Shown: one piece after another, positions 36,037 to 50,569 of the stretch
Position numbering within the stretch: position 1 is the first letter of the stretch
How the letters are laid out: each line of letters begins with the position of its first letter
Assembly (NCBI RefSeq): GCF_030541005.1
Contig: NZ_JASSVM010000001.1
Span: 248,001 to 312,000, forward strand
DNA from: Marinobacter sp. SS5-14b
GTDB taxonomy: Bacteria > Pseudomonadota > Gammaproteobacteria > Pseudomonadales > Oleiphilaceae
DNA: 64,000 bases
Direction of reading: 5' to 3'
Made by a program: the position numbers and the translations under genes
The notes under the pieces: model-generated
What the model saw: the letters and a program-made list of their open reading frames with translations, nothing else
What the model was told of the DNA's origin: nothing
Databases searched by the model: none

Positions 36037-36653
36037 ACCGTTGGGGCAGGGCGGTCATAGCCCATTCGCGCCAGAGTGTCGACAATGGTTTGAGTCTGGC
36101 TGTCGACTTCGATATTGACCCATTGACCCTCTTTGATTGTGCCGAACGTGGTGGCCCTCAGGGTTTCGGGTATCAGGTGTACGTTAAAGCGATTTCCGTC
36201 TACCTCACCAATCGTCAGGCTTGCGCCGTTGATGGCAATGTAGCCTTTGGCGAAAACATACTTTGTCCAGGCGTCGGGTACTTCGAACCACAGGGTGACA
36301 TTGTTCTCCGGCCGGATGATGTCCACTACACGGGCTGTTGTGTGTACGTGGCCACTGAGCAGATGGCCGCCAATTTCATCGCCAATTCGGGCGGCCCGCT
36401 CGAAATTGACGGTATCGCCACTGGCCAGGGCGCCCAGAGTCGTCAGCCGCAGGGTTTCCTGCATGGCATCAAAGCACAGCTTTGCGCCTTCCTGGCGGGT
36501 AACGGTCAGGCAGGTACCGTTAATGGCCACCGAAGCGCCAATGGTCACACCGTGAACTTTGTCATCAGGGAATTCGATGACCAGGGTGTTCAATCCTGGT
36601 GCCGTAATAATGTCGGTCACTTTGGCAATACCCTGAACAATACCGGTAAACAT
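36033..36653 (-). CDS. ribE: Riboflavin synthase (alpha subunit)
   Basis: 206 residues from the ATG at 36653 (GGAG upstream), giving the family start MFTGIVQG. Two tandem lumazine-binding repeats are seen: the first with INGTCLTVT, the second with INGASLTIG, and LLSGHVHTTARV between them. The enzyme turns two dimethylribityllumazine molecules into riboflavin. No other rib gene and no FMN-riboswitch pattern is near, so it stands alone. Confidence 0.95.
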   Translation of the reverse strand: MFTGIVQGIAKVTDIITAPGLNTLVIEFPDDKVHGVTIGASVAINGTCLTVTRQEGAKLCFDAMQETLRLTTLGALASGDTVNFERAARIGDEIGGHLLSGHVHTTARVVDIIRPENNVTLWFEVPDAWTKYVFAKGYIAINGASLTIGEVDGNRFNVHLIPETLRATTFGTIKEGQWVNIEVDSQTQTIVDTLARMGYDRPAPTV

Positions 36654-36796
36654 ACCCCGTCTCCTGATGCGTCGTGAATGCCGCAAGGATACCGTTGGCG
36701 GTAGCGGTTGCCAACAAAGCCTGTAATCTTGATGGGCTCAAGAAACATCCGGCAGGGCCGTTACACAATTAAGTAGCCATTCAGACAGGGAGCCCC

Positions 36797-37678
36797 ATGG
36801 CTGAAACCTCCATTAAAGCAAAGGCCGCTGACACCAATGCGCCTGCTGCTCAACTCCGCCCCGGCAGAGCCGCAGACCCGATGCCGGGCGTTGCTGCTCA
36901 AGGCAAGGGTGCTGACGATATGGCCGATAATACGCCAGCGGTCAGTCAACCGTCTGAACCTGAGTCGCCGGGTACGCCGGATGTGAGTGAGGCTGAAGAC
37001 GGTGAACAGGCTCCGTCAGAAGCTGACATTGAGCTGGCGATGGCTGAGTCCCGGCAGCGCAAGCTACGGCTGATGTTGCGCCAGTGCGACCGGGTGTTGC
37101 TGATAGATTTTGATTTGCTATCGATGTCGGACTGGCCCGACAACTATCGGCTTGCCGCCGCCCGTCGCAGTCGGGACCTGTGGGCACTTTCAGCCATGGT
37201 TGCCGCAACCATCTTTCTCAGTGGCCTGACGGGGTTTGTGCCGGCCTGGGTGGCCGGTGGTGGCTTTGGTGCTTTTGTGATTATTCTGTTGCTGGGTGTC
37301 CCTGTTGTTCGGCGCATCTACACGTCAAAGCCTTCCTATCTGGATCTTGTCATGCAACGACAGCGCATGTTGCGGGATGCACGCAAGCATGTAGAACACC
37401 TGGAAGGCAAAGATGGGTTGATCTGGCAGTGCGCAAGAATGTCTGAATACAATAATGGTCTTCGCCATAGCCGATTCAGCGATTTGCTGCAGTTATCGGA
37501 ACAGAGAGTGTTGCCGCGTTATCTGACCCGGCGTGAGCATCTGCGCCTTTATCTGATTTATTTGCTGGAGGCTGAAAAAGCCTACAACCGGGTTCAGCAG
37601 GCATTTTTCGATGGCAATCAGGAAGCCATAGACAAAGGCTGGCAAGGTGTTGCCGCTGCACCAGAACCGCGCACTTGA
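36797..37678 (+). CDS. Unrecognised membrane protein, 293 residues
   Basis: AGGGAG lies five bases before the ATG. The first 75 residues are Ala/Pro/Glu-rich and likely disordered. A helical, basic segment (about 78-125) includes RQRKLRLMLRQCDRVLLIDFDLL. Two membrane helices (about 129-148 and 152-171) form a hairpin, and the C-terminal 120 residues are helical, charged and presumably cytoplasmic. No catalytic motif is visible. I do not recognise the family. It lies directly before psrA with its operators, but whether the two are co-regulated is unknown. Confidence 0.75.
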   Translation: MAETSIKAKAADTNAPAAQLRPGRAADPMPGVAAQGKGADDMADNTPAVSQPSEPESPGTPDVSEAEDGEQAPSEADIELAMAESRQRKLRLMLRQCDRVLLIDFDLLSMSDWPDNYRLAAARRSRDLWALSAMVAATIFLSGLTGFVPAWVAGGGFGAFVIILLLGVPVVRRIYTSKPSYLDLVMQRQRMLRDARKHVEHLEGKDGLIWQCARMSEYNNGLRHSRFSDLLQLSEQRVLPRYLTRREHLRLYLIYLLEAEKAYNRVQQAFFDGNQEAIDKGWQGVAAAPEPRT

Positions 37679-37690
37679 CATTGCCTGCAC

Positions 37691-37718
37691 TCAAACGTAT
37701 GTTTCAAACAGACGTTTG
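37691..37718. promoter_or_regulatory. Two PsrA-type operators upstream of psrA
   Basis: CAAAC-GTAT-GTTTC at 37692-37705 and CAAAC-AGAC-GTTTG at 37705-37718 match the known PsrA pattern (C/G)AAAC-N2-4-GTTT(G/C). They abut each other 20-47 bases before the psrA ATG, as expected for autorepression relieved by long-chain fatty acids. Confidence 0.75.
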
Positions 37719-37738
37719 CTAGAGGCACTGACAACAAC

Positions 37739-38416
37739 ATGGCGCAGTCTGATACCGTTGATCGCATCCTGGATGCCGCAGAGGAACTGTTTGCCGAGAG
37801 GGGGTTCTCGGAAACATCCCTTCGTATGATCACCAGTAAGGCTAAAGTAAATCTGGCCGCTGTCAATTATCACTTCGGATCGAAGAACGCACTCATCCAT
37901 GCGGTGTTTGCGCGCTTTCTTTCGCCTTTCTCGGCAACCCTCGAGACCGCTTTCGATGAACTCGAAGAAAAGTGCCAGGGCAATCCGCCGACACTGAACC
38001 AAACCCTTTGGGCATTGACCGAAAGTGCGGTGCGCATGCCACAGCGTAATGAAAAAGGCATTTCCATTTTTATGCGCTTGTTGGGCCTTGCCTACACCCA
38101 GTCACAGGGTCATCTGCGCAAATTCCTCGAGCAGGAATATAATGAGCCTTTCGGGCGGTTTATGCGGCTTCTTAAAGAAGCAACGCCTGAGCTGTCATCG
38201 GTTGATCGATACTGGCGCATTCAATTCATGCTGGGCGCAACCGCCTTTACCATGTCCAGCAGTGATGCCTTGATCGGTATTCTTGAGAACAAGCTGGGCG
38301 TTGAAACCTCGGTGGAAGAAATTGCAGCCCGGTTGGTGCCGTTCCTGGCCGCAGGCATGAAAGCACCGGATAAAATCTTGATGCCACCCTCCATCAAAGG
38401 CGTTACAGTTGCCTGA
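37739..38416 (+). CDS. psrA: TetR-family regulator PsrA
   Basis: 225 residues. The N-terminal TetR helix-turn-helix spans about 10-55 (ILDAAEELFAERGFSETSLRMITSKAKVNLAAVNYHFGSK). This closely follows Pseudomonas PsrA, as does the ALIHAVFARFL continuation. The C-terminal ligand domain is of the TetR_C type. PsrA binds long-chain fatty acids and controls beta-oxidation and, in P. aeruginosa, rpoS. The two operator-like repeats just upstream support the name independently of protein similarity. Confidence 0.87.
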   Translation: MAQSDTVDRILDAAEELFAERGFSETSLRMITSKAKVNLAAVNYHFGSKNALIHAVFARFLSPFSATLETAFDELEEKCQGNPPTLNQTLWALTESAVRMPQRNEKGISIFMRLLGLAYTQSQGHLRKFLEQEYNEPFGRFMRLLKEATPELSSVDRYWRIQFMLGATAFTMSSSDALIGILENKLGVETSVEEIAARLVPFLAAGMKAPDKILMPPSIKGVTVA

Positions 38417-38470
38417 TCTCCCCGGCCTCGGGTAGGCTTCCCTCTGGATTTCGCCGGAGGGAGTCTGCTT

Positions 38471-38971
38471 TTGAACACCTCATGCCCCTCAGGGGCGTAT
38501 ATCTCCATCAGTATTGCCAAACAGCTGCTTGAATTGCGGACCGCTGACGATGAGGTTGTGCGCGGATATCCCGTGTCTACAGCATTTAACGGCCCCGGTG
38601 AGCACAGCGGCAGCGGCTGCACGCCCAGAGGCGAGCACTATATCCGGGCCAGGATGGGTGATGGCTGCCCCTTGAATACGGTTTTTCGGGGCCGGCGGCC
38701 GACCGGCGAGGTGTATTCCAGCGAATTGGCAAGGGCACACCCGGAACGTGACTGGATTCTGACGCGGATTCTCTGGCTCTGCGGCCGGGAATGGGGTCGA
38801 AACCGCGGCCCGGGTGTCGATACCTTCCGGCGTTTCATATACATTCACGGAACGCCAGACACTGAGCCCATGGGTGAGGCCCTGTCTCATGGCTGCATTC
38901 GGATGCGCAACACAGATATCGCAGAACTTTTCGAGCGCGTGCAGGCAGGTACGCGCGTCGTCATTGAATGA
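38471..38971 (+). CDS. L,D-transpeptidase (YkuD) domain protein without signal peptide
   Basis: 166 residues from a TTG at 38471; GGAGGGAG lies seven bases before it, and no ATG gives a full domain. The catalytic signature SHGCIRMRN has His140 and Cys142, with the upstream His126 (YIHGTPD). These enzymes make 3-3 peptidoglycan crosslinks or attach proteins to it, normally in the periplasm. The N-terminus (MNTSCPSGAYISISIAKQLL) has neither a signal peptide nor a membrane helix, so either export is unusual or it acts in the cytoplasm, for example in muropeptide recycling. Confidence 0.8.
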   Translation: MNTSCPSGAYISISIAKQLLELRTADDEVVRGYPVSTAFNGPGEHSGSGCTPRGEHYIRARMGDGCPLNTVFRGRRPTGEVYSSELARAHPERDWILTRILWLCGREWGRNRGPGVDTFRRFIYIHGTPDTEPMGEALSHGCIRMRNTDIAELFERVQAGTRVVIE

Positions 38972-38994
38972 GCTGACGGAATTAGAGGAACAGG

Positions 38995-41766
<2,772 letters not shown>

Positions 41767-41786
41767 TCCGGCTGAATCTGGTTGGC

Positions 41787-44700
41787 TCAGGAGGCCTTGG
41801 CTTTTTTGCCTTGGGGCCCAAGTTCCGTGAGCATGGCTGCGATGCCGTCGAGTTTACCACCGGTTGAGTCATCATTCAGCCGGAAGCGAAAGCTGTTGGC
41901 CCCCTCAAGCCGATAGGTGTCCGGTGCGGATTGCACTTTTTTAACCAGCACCAGGGGGTCAACCGGTGTGGTCGCACCGAATTCCAGGCGCACCCATTCC
42001 TTGCCAGCGTCCACTTTTACGATGCCCAGAGCCTCGGCTGTCAATCGCAGCTGGGTTTGCCGGATCAGATTCTTGGCCGGCTCCGGTAATAATCCGAAGC
42101 GGTCAATCATCTCAACCTGAAGTTCTTTTAATGCGTCATCGTCTTTGACGCTGGCAATGCGCTTGTACAGCATCAGTCGGTTATGCACATCCGGCAGGTA
42201 GTCATCCGGAATCAATGCAGGAATACGCAGATTCATTTCCGTTCCGTGGCTTAACGGCAGCTCTGCATTGGGTGTGCGGCCTTCCCGAATGGCTTTGACC
42301 GCTTCATCCAGAAGCTGCATGTACAGGGTGAAGCCAATGCTCTCGATTTGCCCGCTTTGCTCTTCGCCCAGAAGCTCCCCGGCACCCCGGATTTCCAGGT
42401 CGTGGGTGGCCAGCATAAAGCCGGCGCCCAGGTCCTGAGCTTCCGAAATGGCATCCAGACGTTTTTTTGCATCGGCTGAAATGCTCTTCGGTGGCGGTGT
42501 CAGCAGGTAGGCATAAGCCTGGTGATGCGAGCGACCAACCCGACCCCGGAGCTGGTGCAGCTGGGCCAGGCCGAATTTGTCCGCCCGTTCGATAATGATG
42601 GTGTTGGCACTGGGTACGTCGATCCCGGTTTCCACGATGGTGGTACACACCAGCACATTGAAGCGCTTGTGGTAGAAGTCCGACATGATCTGTTCCAGCT
42701 GGCGCTCGCGCATCTGGCCGTGGGCCACGCCCACCCGGGCTTCCGGAATCAGTCGGCGCAGGTCTTCGGCGGTCTTCTCGATGGTCGACACATCGTTGTG
42801 CAGGAAGTACACCTGACCACCCCGCAGAATCTCCCGGAGAATGGCTTCTTTGACCATGGCATCGTCGCGTTGGCGCACAAAGGTTTTGACCGACAAACGT
42901 CGGGCTGGTGGCGTGGCGATGATGGACAGGTCCCGCAGGTGACCCATGGCCATGTTCAGGGTGCGTGGAATCGGCGTGGCGGTGAGGTTAAGCATGTCGA
43001 CTTCCGCGCGCAGGGATTTCAGCTTTTCTTTCTGCTGTACGCCAAACCGGTGTTCTTCGTCGATGATCACCAGGCCCAGGTTTTTGAACTTCACGTCGCC
43101 CTGCAGCAATTTGTGAGTGCCGATGACGATATCGGCCTGGCCTTCTTCAATAGCGGCCATGGCTTTGCTGGTCTGGGTACTGCTGCGGAAGCGGCTGAGC
43201 AGTTCGATCGATACCGGTGTGTCGGAGAAACGATCCCGGAAGGATTCGTAATGCTGCTGTGCCAGCAGGGTGGTGGGCACCAACACAGCCACCTGCTTGC
43301 CAGACCAGGTGGCCAGGAACGCGGCGCGCATTGCCACTTCGGTTTTGCCGAAGCCGACATCACCACACACCAGGCGATCCATGGGCTGTTCGCTGGTCAT
43401 GTCTTCGAACACAGACTGAATGGCGACCTGCTGATCCGGAGTCTCTTCAAATGGAAAACCGGCGGCAAAGGCCCGGTAAGCCTCTTTCGGGTCTTCAAAC
43501 TGGAATCCTTTGCGGGCTTCACGGCGGGCGTAGACATCCAGCAGCTCTGCCGCGGTATCGCGGATTTTCTCCAGCGCCTTCTGTTTGGCGTTGCTCCAGC
43601 GATCGGTGCCCAGTTTGTGCAGTGGGGCGTGTTCTTCGTCTGTCCCGGCATAGCGGGAGATCAGGTGCAGGCTGGATACCGGCACATAGAGTTTGGAGCC
43701 ACCGGCGTACTCCAGGGTCAGAAACTCGTTTGATTCGCCACCGGCACTGATGGTTTCAAGGCCTTTGTAGCGGCCTACGCCATGGTCGATATGAACCACC
43801 GGTGAGCCAACCCTGAGTTCTGACAGGTCCCGGTAGCCGGCGTCGTCCACCTCGGTGGGTTTGTCTCGTCTGCGGCGCTGCAGTACCCGCTCACCAAACA
43901 ATGCGGTTTCGGTAATCAGCGCCAGATTCTGTTCCGGTAACACCATGCCCTGTTCCATCGGCGCAATGGTGATCGCCAGAGTGGTCTTGTCTTGCTCCAG
44001 AAAGGCTTGCCAGTTTGCTACGGTGGCCAGTTTCAGTTTGTGATCACCCAGATTCTCGATCAGAGCTTCCCGGCGCCCGGACGACTCCGCGCAGATCAAT
44101 ACGCGCCCCGGAAACTCGGTGATGAAGCGTTTGAGTCGACCGGCCGGGTCGGCTGCTCTGCCATCCATGGCGATGTCCGGAAGCGTATCGGTGCCGCAAT
44201 TGGACGTGCCTGCACCCGTCATGGGCTCAGGCGTGCAGGTGACGCGGGGGTAGCGCTTGAATTGTCCGAACACTTCGTCCTGCTGCAGGAACAGTTTGCC
44301 AGGCGGCAAAATAGGGCGCAGGCGGTCGTGCCGGCGGTCTTCGTGCCGGGCCCGGGTTTCTGCGTCAAAGGCTTCGACCGCATCGTTCAGGCCGTCGGCG
44401 GTAAACAGGAGTGTTGATGCAGGTAAATAATCGAACAGGGTGGCTGTTTCATCAAAGAACAGGGGCAGGTAGTACTCGATGCCTGGCGGCGTGATGCCGT
44501 TGCTCACGTCCTGATAAACAGGTGAGTCCTTGTCCGAATGGGGGAAGTGTTCGAACCACCGGTTGCGAAAACCGGATCGGGCTTCTCTGTGCCAGGGGAA
44601 TTCGTGGGCCGGGAGCAGTTCAACTTGTTCAATGCGGTCTATCGAACGCTGGGTTTCCGGGTCAAACGTTCTCAGTGTGTCGATTTCATCATCGAACAGG

Positions 44701-45320
44701 TCGATCCGGTAGGGCAGGTTTGAGCCCATGGGGTAGATGTCCAGAATCGCTCCGCGAACAGCGTATTCCCCGTGCTCGTATACGTTCTCGGCGTGATGGT
44801 AGCCGGCAGCCTCCAGCTGCAGGCGCCAACTTTCGATGTCCAGGGTCTGGCCGGTTTTCAGCAGCAACGTGTTGCCTTGCAGGTAACTGGGTGGTGCCAG
44901 CCGGTGCATCAGTGTGCGGGCCGGTACTACCAGGATGCCGTGACGGGTGGACGGCAATCGATGAAGCGTGCGAATCCGCTGGGAGGTAATGTCCTGGTGA
45001 GGCGAGAACAGATCGTAAGGCAACGTTTCCCAATCGGGCAGGGACAGCAGTTCCAGGCCGTCTTCACTGATCGTGGCGCCGTCTTCTTCGGGGGGCAGGT
45101 TCAGGAAAAACCGTATGGCCTGTTCCAGCCGGATGGCGTCCGCTGTGCTTCGGGTAACCACGAGTGTCAGCCCGTTGTGCACACGGGCGCTTTCGCAAAC
45201 GGCCAGCGCATCGCTGCAACCGTGCAGTTGCCCCCACTTTTTGTGGTCCGCAGGTTGTTCCGGTGCCGCAGGTGCAATCAGGGGTTTGGTTGCAAACGGG
45301 CGGGCTGAACCTTGGGGCAT
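41787..45320 (-). CDS. mfd: Transcription-repair coupling factor Mfd
   Basis: 1177 residues from the ATG at 45320, with AGGAG 12 bases upstream; an ATG at 45332 has the AGGAG too close, and the frame open to 45398 lacks a binding site. The UvrB-like N-terminal domain is followed by the RNA-polymerase-interaction domain ([21 protein letters not shown]). The translocase has Walker [28 protein letters not shown] and [12 protein letters not shown], and the C-terminal TRCF domain ends the protein. It removes stalled polymerase at lesions and recruits UvrA. Confidence 0.96.
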   Translation of the reverse strand: MPQGSARPFATKPLIAPAAPEQPADHKKWGQLHGCSDALAVCESARVHNGLTLVVTRSTADAIRLEQAIRFFLNLPPEEDGATISEDGLELLSLPDWETLPYDLFSPHQDITSQRIRTLHRLPSTRHGILVVPARTLMHRLAPPSYLQGNTLLLKTGQTLDIESWRLQLEAAGYHHAENVYEHGEYAVRGAILDIYPMGSNLPYRIDLFDDEIDTLRTFDPETQRSIDRIEQVELLPAHEFPWHREARSGFRNRWFEHFPHSDKDSPVYQDVSNGITPPGIEYYLPLFFDETATLFDYLPASTLLFTADGLNDAVEAFDAETRARHEDRRHDRLRPILPPGKLFLQQDEVFGQFKRYPRVTCTPEPMTGAGTSNCGTDTLPDIAMDGRAADPAGRLKRFITEFPGRVLICAESSGRREALIENLGDHKLKLATVANWQAFLEQDKTTLAITIAPMEQGMVLPEQNLALITETALFGERVLQRRRRDKPTEVDDAGYRDLSELRVGSPVVHIDHGVGRYKGLETISAGGESNEFLTLEYAGGSKLYVPVSSLHLISRYAGTDEEHAPLHKLGTDRWSNAKQKALEKIRDTAAELLDVYARREARKGFQFEDPKEAYRAFAAGFPFEETPDQQVAIQSVFEDMTSEQPMDRLVCGDVGFGKTEVAMRAAFLATWSGKQVAVLVPTTLLAQQHYESFRDRFSDTPVSIELLSRFRSSTQTSKAMAAIEEGQADIVIGTHKLLQGDVKFKNLGLVIIDEEHRFGVQQKEKLKSLRAEVDMLNLTATPIPRTLNMAMGHLRDLSIIATPPARRLSVKTFVRQRDDAMVKEAILREILRGGQVYFLHNDVSTIEKTAEDLRRLIPEARVGVAHGQMRERQLEQIMSDFYHKRFNVLVCTTIVETGIDVPSANTIIIERADKFGLAQLHQLRGRVGRSHHQAYAYLLTPPPKSISADAKKRLDAISEAQDLGAGFMLATHDLEIRGAGELLGEEQSGQIESIGFTLYMQLLDEAVKAIREGRTPNAELPLSHGTEMNLRIPALIPDDYLPDVHNRLMLYKRIASVKDDDALKELQVEMIDRFGLLPEPAKNLIRQTQLRLTAEALGIVKVDAGKEWVRLEFGATTPVDPLVLVKKVQSAPDTYRLEGANSFRFRLNDDSTGGKLDGIAAMLTELGPQGKKAKAS

Positions 45321-45431
45321 GGGCGGGGACATCTCCTGAGTTAGCGTATCTGGGATCGACAGCGGCGTTATTCTAGCGCCCGGTGGTGCCAGTGTCATGG
45401 CCGGGTAGCCAAAGGTGGGTCAGAAACCTAT

Positions 45432-45460
45432 TTGCCGTCGGGCCTGTTAAGTTGGATAAT
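45432..45460 (+). promoter_or_regulatory. Sigma-70 promoter for gap
   Basis: TTGCCG at 45432-45437, 17 bases, then GATAAT at 45455-45460, in the divergent 182-base gap between mfd and gap. Transcription would start about 36 bases before the GTG of gap. Confidence 0.5.
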
Positions 45461-45502
45461 GTGCGCCTCAAATTATTCCCAGTGCTATACGAGGTTCCAA
45501 CC

Positions 45503-46972
45503 GTGAGTCACGAACAAATCAACGAGCACCTGTCCAACTGGATGGATAGAGAGTCCACTGCGGAAGCCATGATCCCGCTGATTGGCCGTCTGTACCGCAA
45601 GAACAACGTTGTTACGTCTGTTTACGGCCGGGCGATCATTAATCAGTCGGTCATTGATATTATCCGCGCCCACCGTTTTGTTCGTCAGGTTGAGAATAGC
45701 GAGCTGTCCGTTCACGACACCCTGCCCATCCTGCAGGCAATGGACGAAATGGAACTGGGTCGTGCCCACGTCGATATTGGCAAGCTGGCGGTTAAATTCA
45801 AGGCGGAAGGCGGCGACCTGACCGAATTCCTCAAGCGTGAAATCGGACCGGTAGTTGGTCAATATTCGAGCCAGCCGGAGCGTGATGCCCGCAACGAAAC
45901 CAAAGACGTTGTTTTGTACGGTTTTGGTCGGATCGGTCGTCTGCTGACCCGTATTCTGGTGGAAAAGGCCGGTGGCGGTAATGATTTGCGCCTGCGCGCT
46001 ATCGTTGTTCGCAAGGGCGGCGCGGAAAATGATCTGGAAAAGCGAGCGAGCCTTCTGCGTCGTGACTCCGTACACGGTCCTTTTGATGGCAGTATCACGG
46101 TCGATCAGGAAAACAGCGCACTGATTGCCAATGGTAACTTCATTAAGGTGATTTATTCTGACGGTCCGGACAAGGTGGATTACACAGAGTACGGAATCAA
46201 CAACGCCATTGTGGTGGATAACACCGGCATCTGGCGTGACGAAGCTGGCCTGGGCCTGCACCTGAAGTCCAAAGGTGTCAGCCGGGTGATCCTGACAGCG
46301 CCGGGCAAAGGCGATATCAAGAACATTGTTTATGGAATCAACAATGACTGGATCACCGACGAGGACAAGATCCTGTCGGCCGCTTCCTGCACCACCAACG
46401 CCATCACCCCGGTGCTGAAGGCGATCAATGACGAATACGGCATTGAGGACGGTCACGTTGAAACCGTACACTCGTACACCAACGACCAGAACCTGATTGA
46501 TAACTACCACAAGGGCAGTCGTCGTGGTCGTAGTGCCGCACTGAACATGGTGATTACCGAAACGGGTGCGGCCAAAGCGGTAGCCAAGGCTCTGCCAGAG
46601 CTGAAAGGCAAGCTGAGCGGCAACGCCATCCGCGTACCGACGCCAAACGTATCCATGGCCATTCTCAACCTGAACCTCAAATCAGAGGTTGAAGTGGAGA
46701 AGGTTAATGACTATCTGCGCGATATGGCGCTGCATTCCGAGCTGCAGAAGCAGATCGATTTCGTGAACTCGCCGGAAGTGGTTTCCACCGACTTTGTTGG
46801 CTCCCGCCATGCCGGTATTGTTGATGCCCAGGCTACGATCGCCAATGGTAAGCGCCTGATCCTGTACGTATGGTATGACAACGAGTTTGGTTACAGTGCT
46901 CAGGTTATCCGTTGTGTTAACCAGATGGCTGGCGTGACCTATCCGATTTTTCCGAAACGCGCTCGCGACTAG
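45503..46972 (+). CDS. gap: Glyceraldehyde-3-phosphate dehydrogenase, long N-terminal-extension type
   Basis: 489 residues from a GTG at 45503 (GAGG upstream). The first ~130 residues are a helical extension with no GAPDH fold. The Rossmann domain follows (VVLYGFGRIGRLLTRIL), then the catalytic AASCTTN with Cys296 and the NAD-domain partner HSYTNDQNLIDNYHKGSRRGR. This extended form is found in pseudomonads alongside shorter GAPDHs. It likely works in glycolysis or gluconeogenesis; cofactor preference cannot be read with certainty. A strong terminator follows. Confidence 0.92.
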   Translation: MSHEQINEHLSNWMDRESTAEAMIPLIGRLYRKNNVVTSVYGRAIINQSVIDIIRAHRFVRQVENSELSVHDTLPILQAMDEMELGRAHVDIGKLAVKFKAEGGDLTEFLKREIGPVVGQYSSQPERDARNETKDVVLYGFGRIGRLLTRILVEKAGGGNDLRLRAIVVRKGGAENDLEKRASLLRRDSVHGPFDGSITVDQENSALIANGNFIKVIYSDGPDKVDYTEYGINNAIVVDNTGIWRDEAGLGLHLKSKGVSRVILTAPGKGDIKNIVYGINNDWITDEDKILSAASCTTNAITPVLKAINDEYGIEDGHVETVHSYTNDQNLIDNYHKGSRRGRSAALNMVITETGAAKAVAKALPELKGKLSGNAIRVPTPNVSMAILNLNLKSEVEVEKVNDYLRDMALHSELQKQIDFVNSPEVVSTDFVGSRHAGIVDAQATIANGKRLILYVWYDNEFGYSAQVIRCVNQMAGVTYPIFPKRARD

Positions 46973-47005
46973 AGTCGTAGGCTGCCCTCGGGCAGTATGC
47001 TCAAG

Positions 47006-47039
47006 AAAACCCCGGCAACGCGAGTTACCGGGGTTTTTT
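47006..47039 (+). terminator. Rho-independent terminator of gap
   Basis: AAAACCCCGG at 47006-47015 pairs with CCGGGGTTTT at 47028-47037 and runs into a T-tract. It begins 34 bases after the gap stop codon. Confidence 0.92.
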
Positions 47040-47075
47040 CGTACTTTCGAGTGACAAAACCATTTTGGTTACCGG

Positions 47076-48558
<1,483 letters not shown>

Positions 48559-48562
48559 TACG

Positions 48563-49771
48563 ATGGCAATCCGACAGTTTCTCGATGGAATCGAGCATCA
48601 CTTTGAAAAAGGCGGCAAGTACGAGCGCTGGTACGCCCTGTACGAAGCCGTTGATACAATTTTCTACTCGCCTGCGAGCGTAACCAAGACCACCTCCCAT
48701 GTGCGTGATGGCGTAGACCTCAAGCGCATCATGATCACTGTGTGGCTGTGTACCTTCCCGGCCATGTTCTTCGGTATGTGGAACATCGGTTTCCAGGCCA
48801 ACAGCTTCCTGGCAGAAAATGCCGGCGCCCAGATTGCCGACGGCGGCCTGCGTGAAGCCTTCATTACCGCCCTGGCGGTAACCGGAGCCGGAGCCGGCCT
48901 TTGGGATAACTTCGTATATGGCCTGGCGTACTTTGTGCCCATCTACGCGGTTACCTTTATTGTGGGTGGCTTCTGGGAAGTCCTGTTCGCCACCGTGCGC
49001 AAGCACGAAGTGAACGAAGGCTTCTTTGTGACCTCCGTACTGTTCGCACTGATCTGCCCGCCCACCATCCCGCTGTGGCAGGTGGCCCTGGGTATCACCT
49101 TCGGTGTGGTGATCGGTAAGGAAGTGTTCGGCGGTACCGGCAAAAACTTCCTGAACCCGGCCCTGACCGGTCGTGCCTTCCTGTACTTCGCCTATCCGGC
49201 GCAGATTTCCGGCGACACCGTCTGGACTGCGGTTGACGGCTTCAGTGGCGCCACGGCGCTGAGCTGGGCCGCCAGTGGTGGTCTGGAAGCTCTGGAAGCT
49301 CAAATTGGCTGGATGAGCGCCTTCATGGGCACCATTCAGGGCTCGATGGGTGAGACCTCGACACTGGCCATTCTGATTGGTGGCCTGATCCTGTTGGGGA
49401 TGAAGATTGCCTCCTATCGCATCGTCGGAGGTGTGTTGATCGGTATGATCGGCATGTCGCTGCTGCTAAACATCATAGGTTCCGAGACCAATCCGATGTT
49501 CGCGGTTCCGGCGCATTGGCATCTGGTCATGGGCGGGTTTGCCTTTGGCATGATGTTCATGGCGACGGATCCGGTGTCCGCCGCGATGACTGACACGGGT
49601 CGCTGGTGTTTCGGTATTCTGGTAGGCGTGATGACTGTGCTGATCCGCGTGATCAATCCGGCGTTCCCGGAAGGCATCATGCTTGCCATCCTGTTCGCAA
49701 ACCTGTTCGCGCCATTGATGGACCATTACGTGGTTCAGGCCAACATCAAACGGAGGCTTGCTCGTGGCTAA
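48563..49771 (+). CDS. nqrB: Na+-NQR subunit B, covalent FMN carrier
   Basis: 402 residues with about ten membrane helices. The flavinylation motif [10 protein letters not shown] has Thr231, which carries FMN through a phosphoester bond. NqrB also holds riboflavin and part of the Na+ path. Its stop lies inside the nqrC start (GTGGCTAA), an eight-base overlap. Confidence 0.97.
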   Translation: MAIRQFLDGIEHHFEKGGKYERWYALYEAVDTIFYSPASVTKTTSHVRDGVDLKRIMITVWLCTFPAMFFGMWNIGFQANSFLAENAGAQIADGGLREAFITALAVTGAGAGLWDNFVYGLAYFVPIYAVTFIVGGFWEVLFATVRKHEVNEGFFVTSVLFALICPPTIPLWQVALGITFGVVIGKEVFGGTGKNFLNPALTGRAFLYFAYPAQISGDTVWTAVDGFSGATALSWAASGGLEALEAQIGWMSAFMGTIQGSMGETSTLAILIGGLILLGMKIASYRIVGGVLIGMIGMSLLLNIIGSETNPMFAVPAHWHLVMGGFAFGMMFMATDPVSAAMTDTGRWCFGILVGVMTVLIRVINPAFPEGIMLAILFANLFAPLMDHYVVQANIKRRLARG

Positions 49772-50567
49772 AGCTAAAGAAACCGTCTCCCGCACGCTGA
49801 TCGTTGCGCTGGTGCTGAGTATCGTGTTCTCTGTCGTGGTATCCACCGCGGCGGTCATGCTCAGACCTGCCCAGGTCAAGAATCAGCATCTTGATATGAC
49901 AACGAACATTCTCTCTGCCGCAGGTATGCTGGATCAAGGCGATACTGCAGAGCAGATTTTGCAGAAATTCGAGAGTTTCGATGTTCGCCTGGTGGATTTG
50001 GATACTGGTAAATTTGTAAAGCCTTCCGCCGTTGGTGTTGCTGAGCCCATGAAATATGATATGTACAAGGCTGCCTCGGACCCTCAGTTGTCTACGGATA
50101 TTCCTTCCTCGGAAGACAAGGCTGGCATCAAGCGCCGGCCGAATGTTGCCAGGGTGTATACGCTGAGCGAGAACGGAGAGCTAGTGCGTGTGGTACTGCC
50201 AATTCATGGTTATGGCCTCTGGTCTACATTGTATGGCTTCATTTCGCTGGAAGGTGATTTGAACACCATTGAAGGGCTTGGCTTTTACTCCCACGCCGAA
50301 ACTCCGGGCCTCGGTGGGGAGGTAGACAATCCACGCTGGAAGTCGCAGTGGGTGGGGAAGAAAGTTTATGATGGTGATCGCACTGAACCGCAGATCAAAC
50401 TGGTTAAAGGTGGCGTAAACGTTGATGCAAAAAAAAGGCAGCATAAAGTGGATGCTCTGTCCGGGGCAACGTTGACCAGTCGCGGCGTTGAGCAACTGGT
50501 TAACTACTGGATGGGCGACCGCGGATACGCGCCGTTCCTGCAAAAACTTCGTGAAGGGGAGGTCTGA
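49764..50567 (+). CDS. nqrC: Na+-NQR subunit C, covalent FMN carrier
   Basis: 267 residues from a GTG at 49764; CGGAGG is seven bases upstream, so the TTG at 49758 is not used. One membrane anchor (about 11-32) precedes a periplasmic FMN-binding domain with [10 protein letters not shown], in which Thr236 is the flavinylated residue. ApbE, encoded downstream, attaches this FMN. GGAGG also precedes the next gene. Confidence 0.96.
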   Translation: MAKAKETVSRTLIVALVLSIVFSVVVSTAAVMLRPAQVKNQHLDMTTNILSAAGMLDQGDTAEQILQKFESFDVRLVDLDTGKFVKPSAVGVAEPMKYDMYKAASDPQLSTDIPSSEDKAGIKRRPNVARVYTLSENGELVRVVLPIHGYGLWSTLYGFISLEGDLNTIEGLGFYSHAETPGLGGEVDNPRWKSQWVGKKVYDGDRTEPQIKLVKGGVNVDAKKRQHKVDALSGATLTSRGVEQLVNYWMGDRGYAPFLQKLREGEV

Positions 50568-50569
50568 TC

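Noticed and set aside
36654..36796. FMN riboswitch upstream of ribE
   Set aside because: The 143 bases between ribE and the divergent gene show none of the conserved RFN element segments and are too short to hold it and a promoter.
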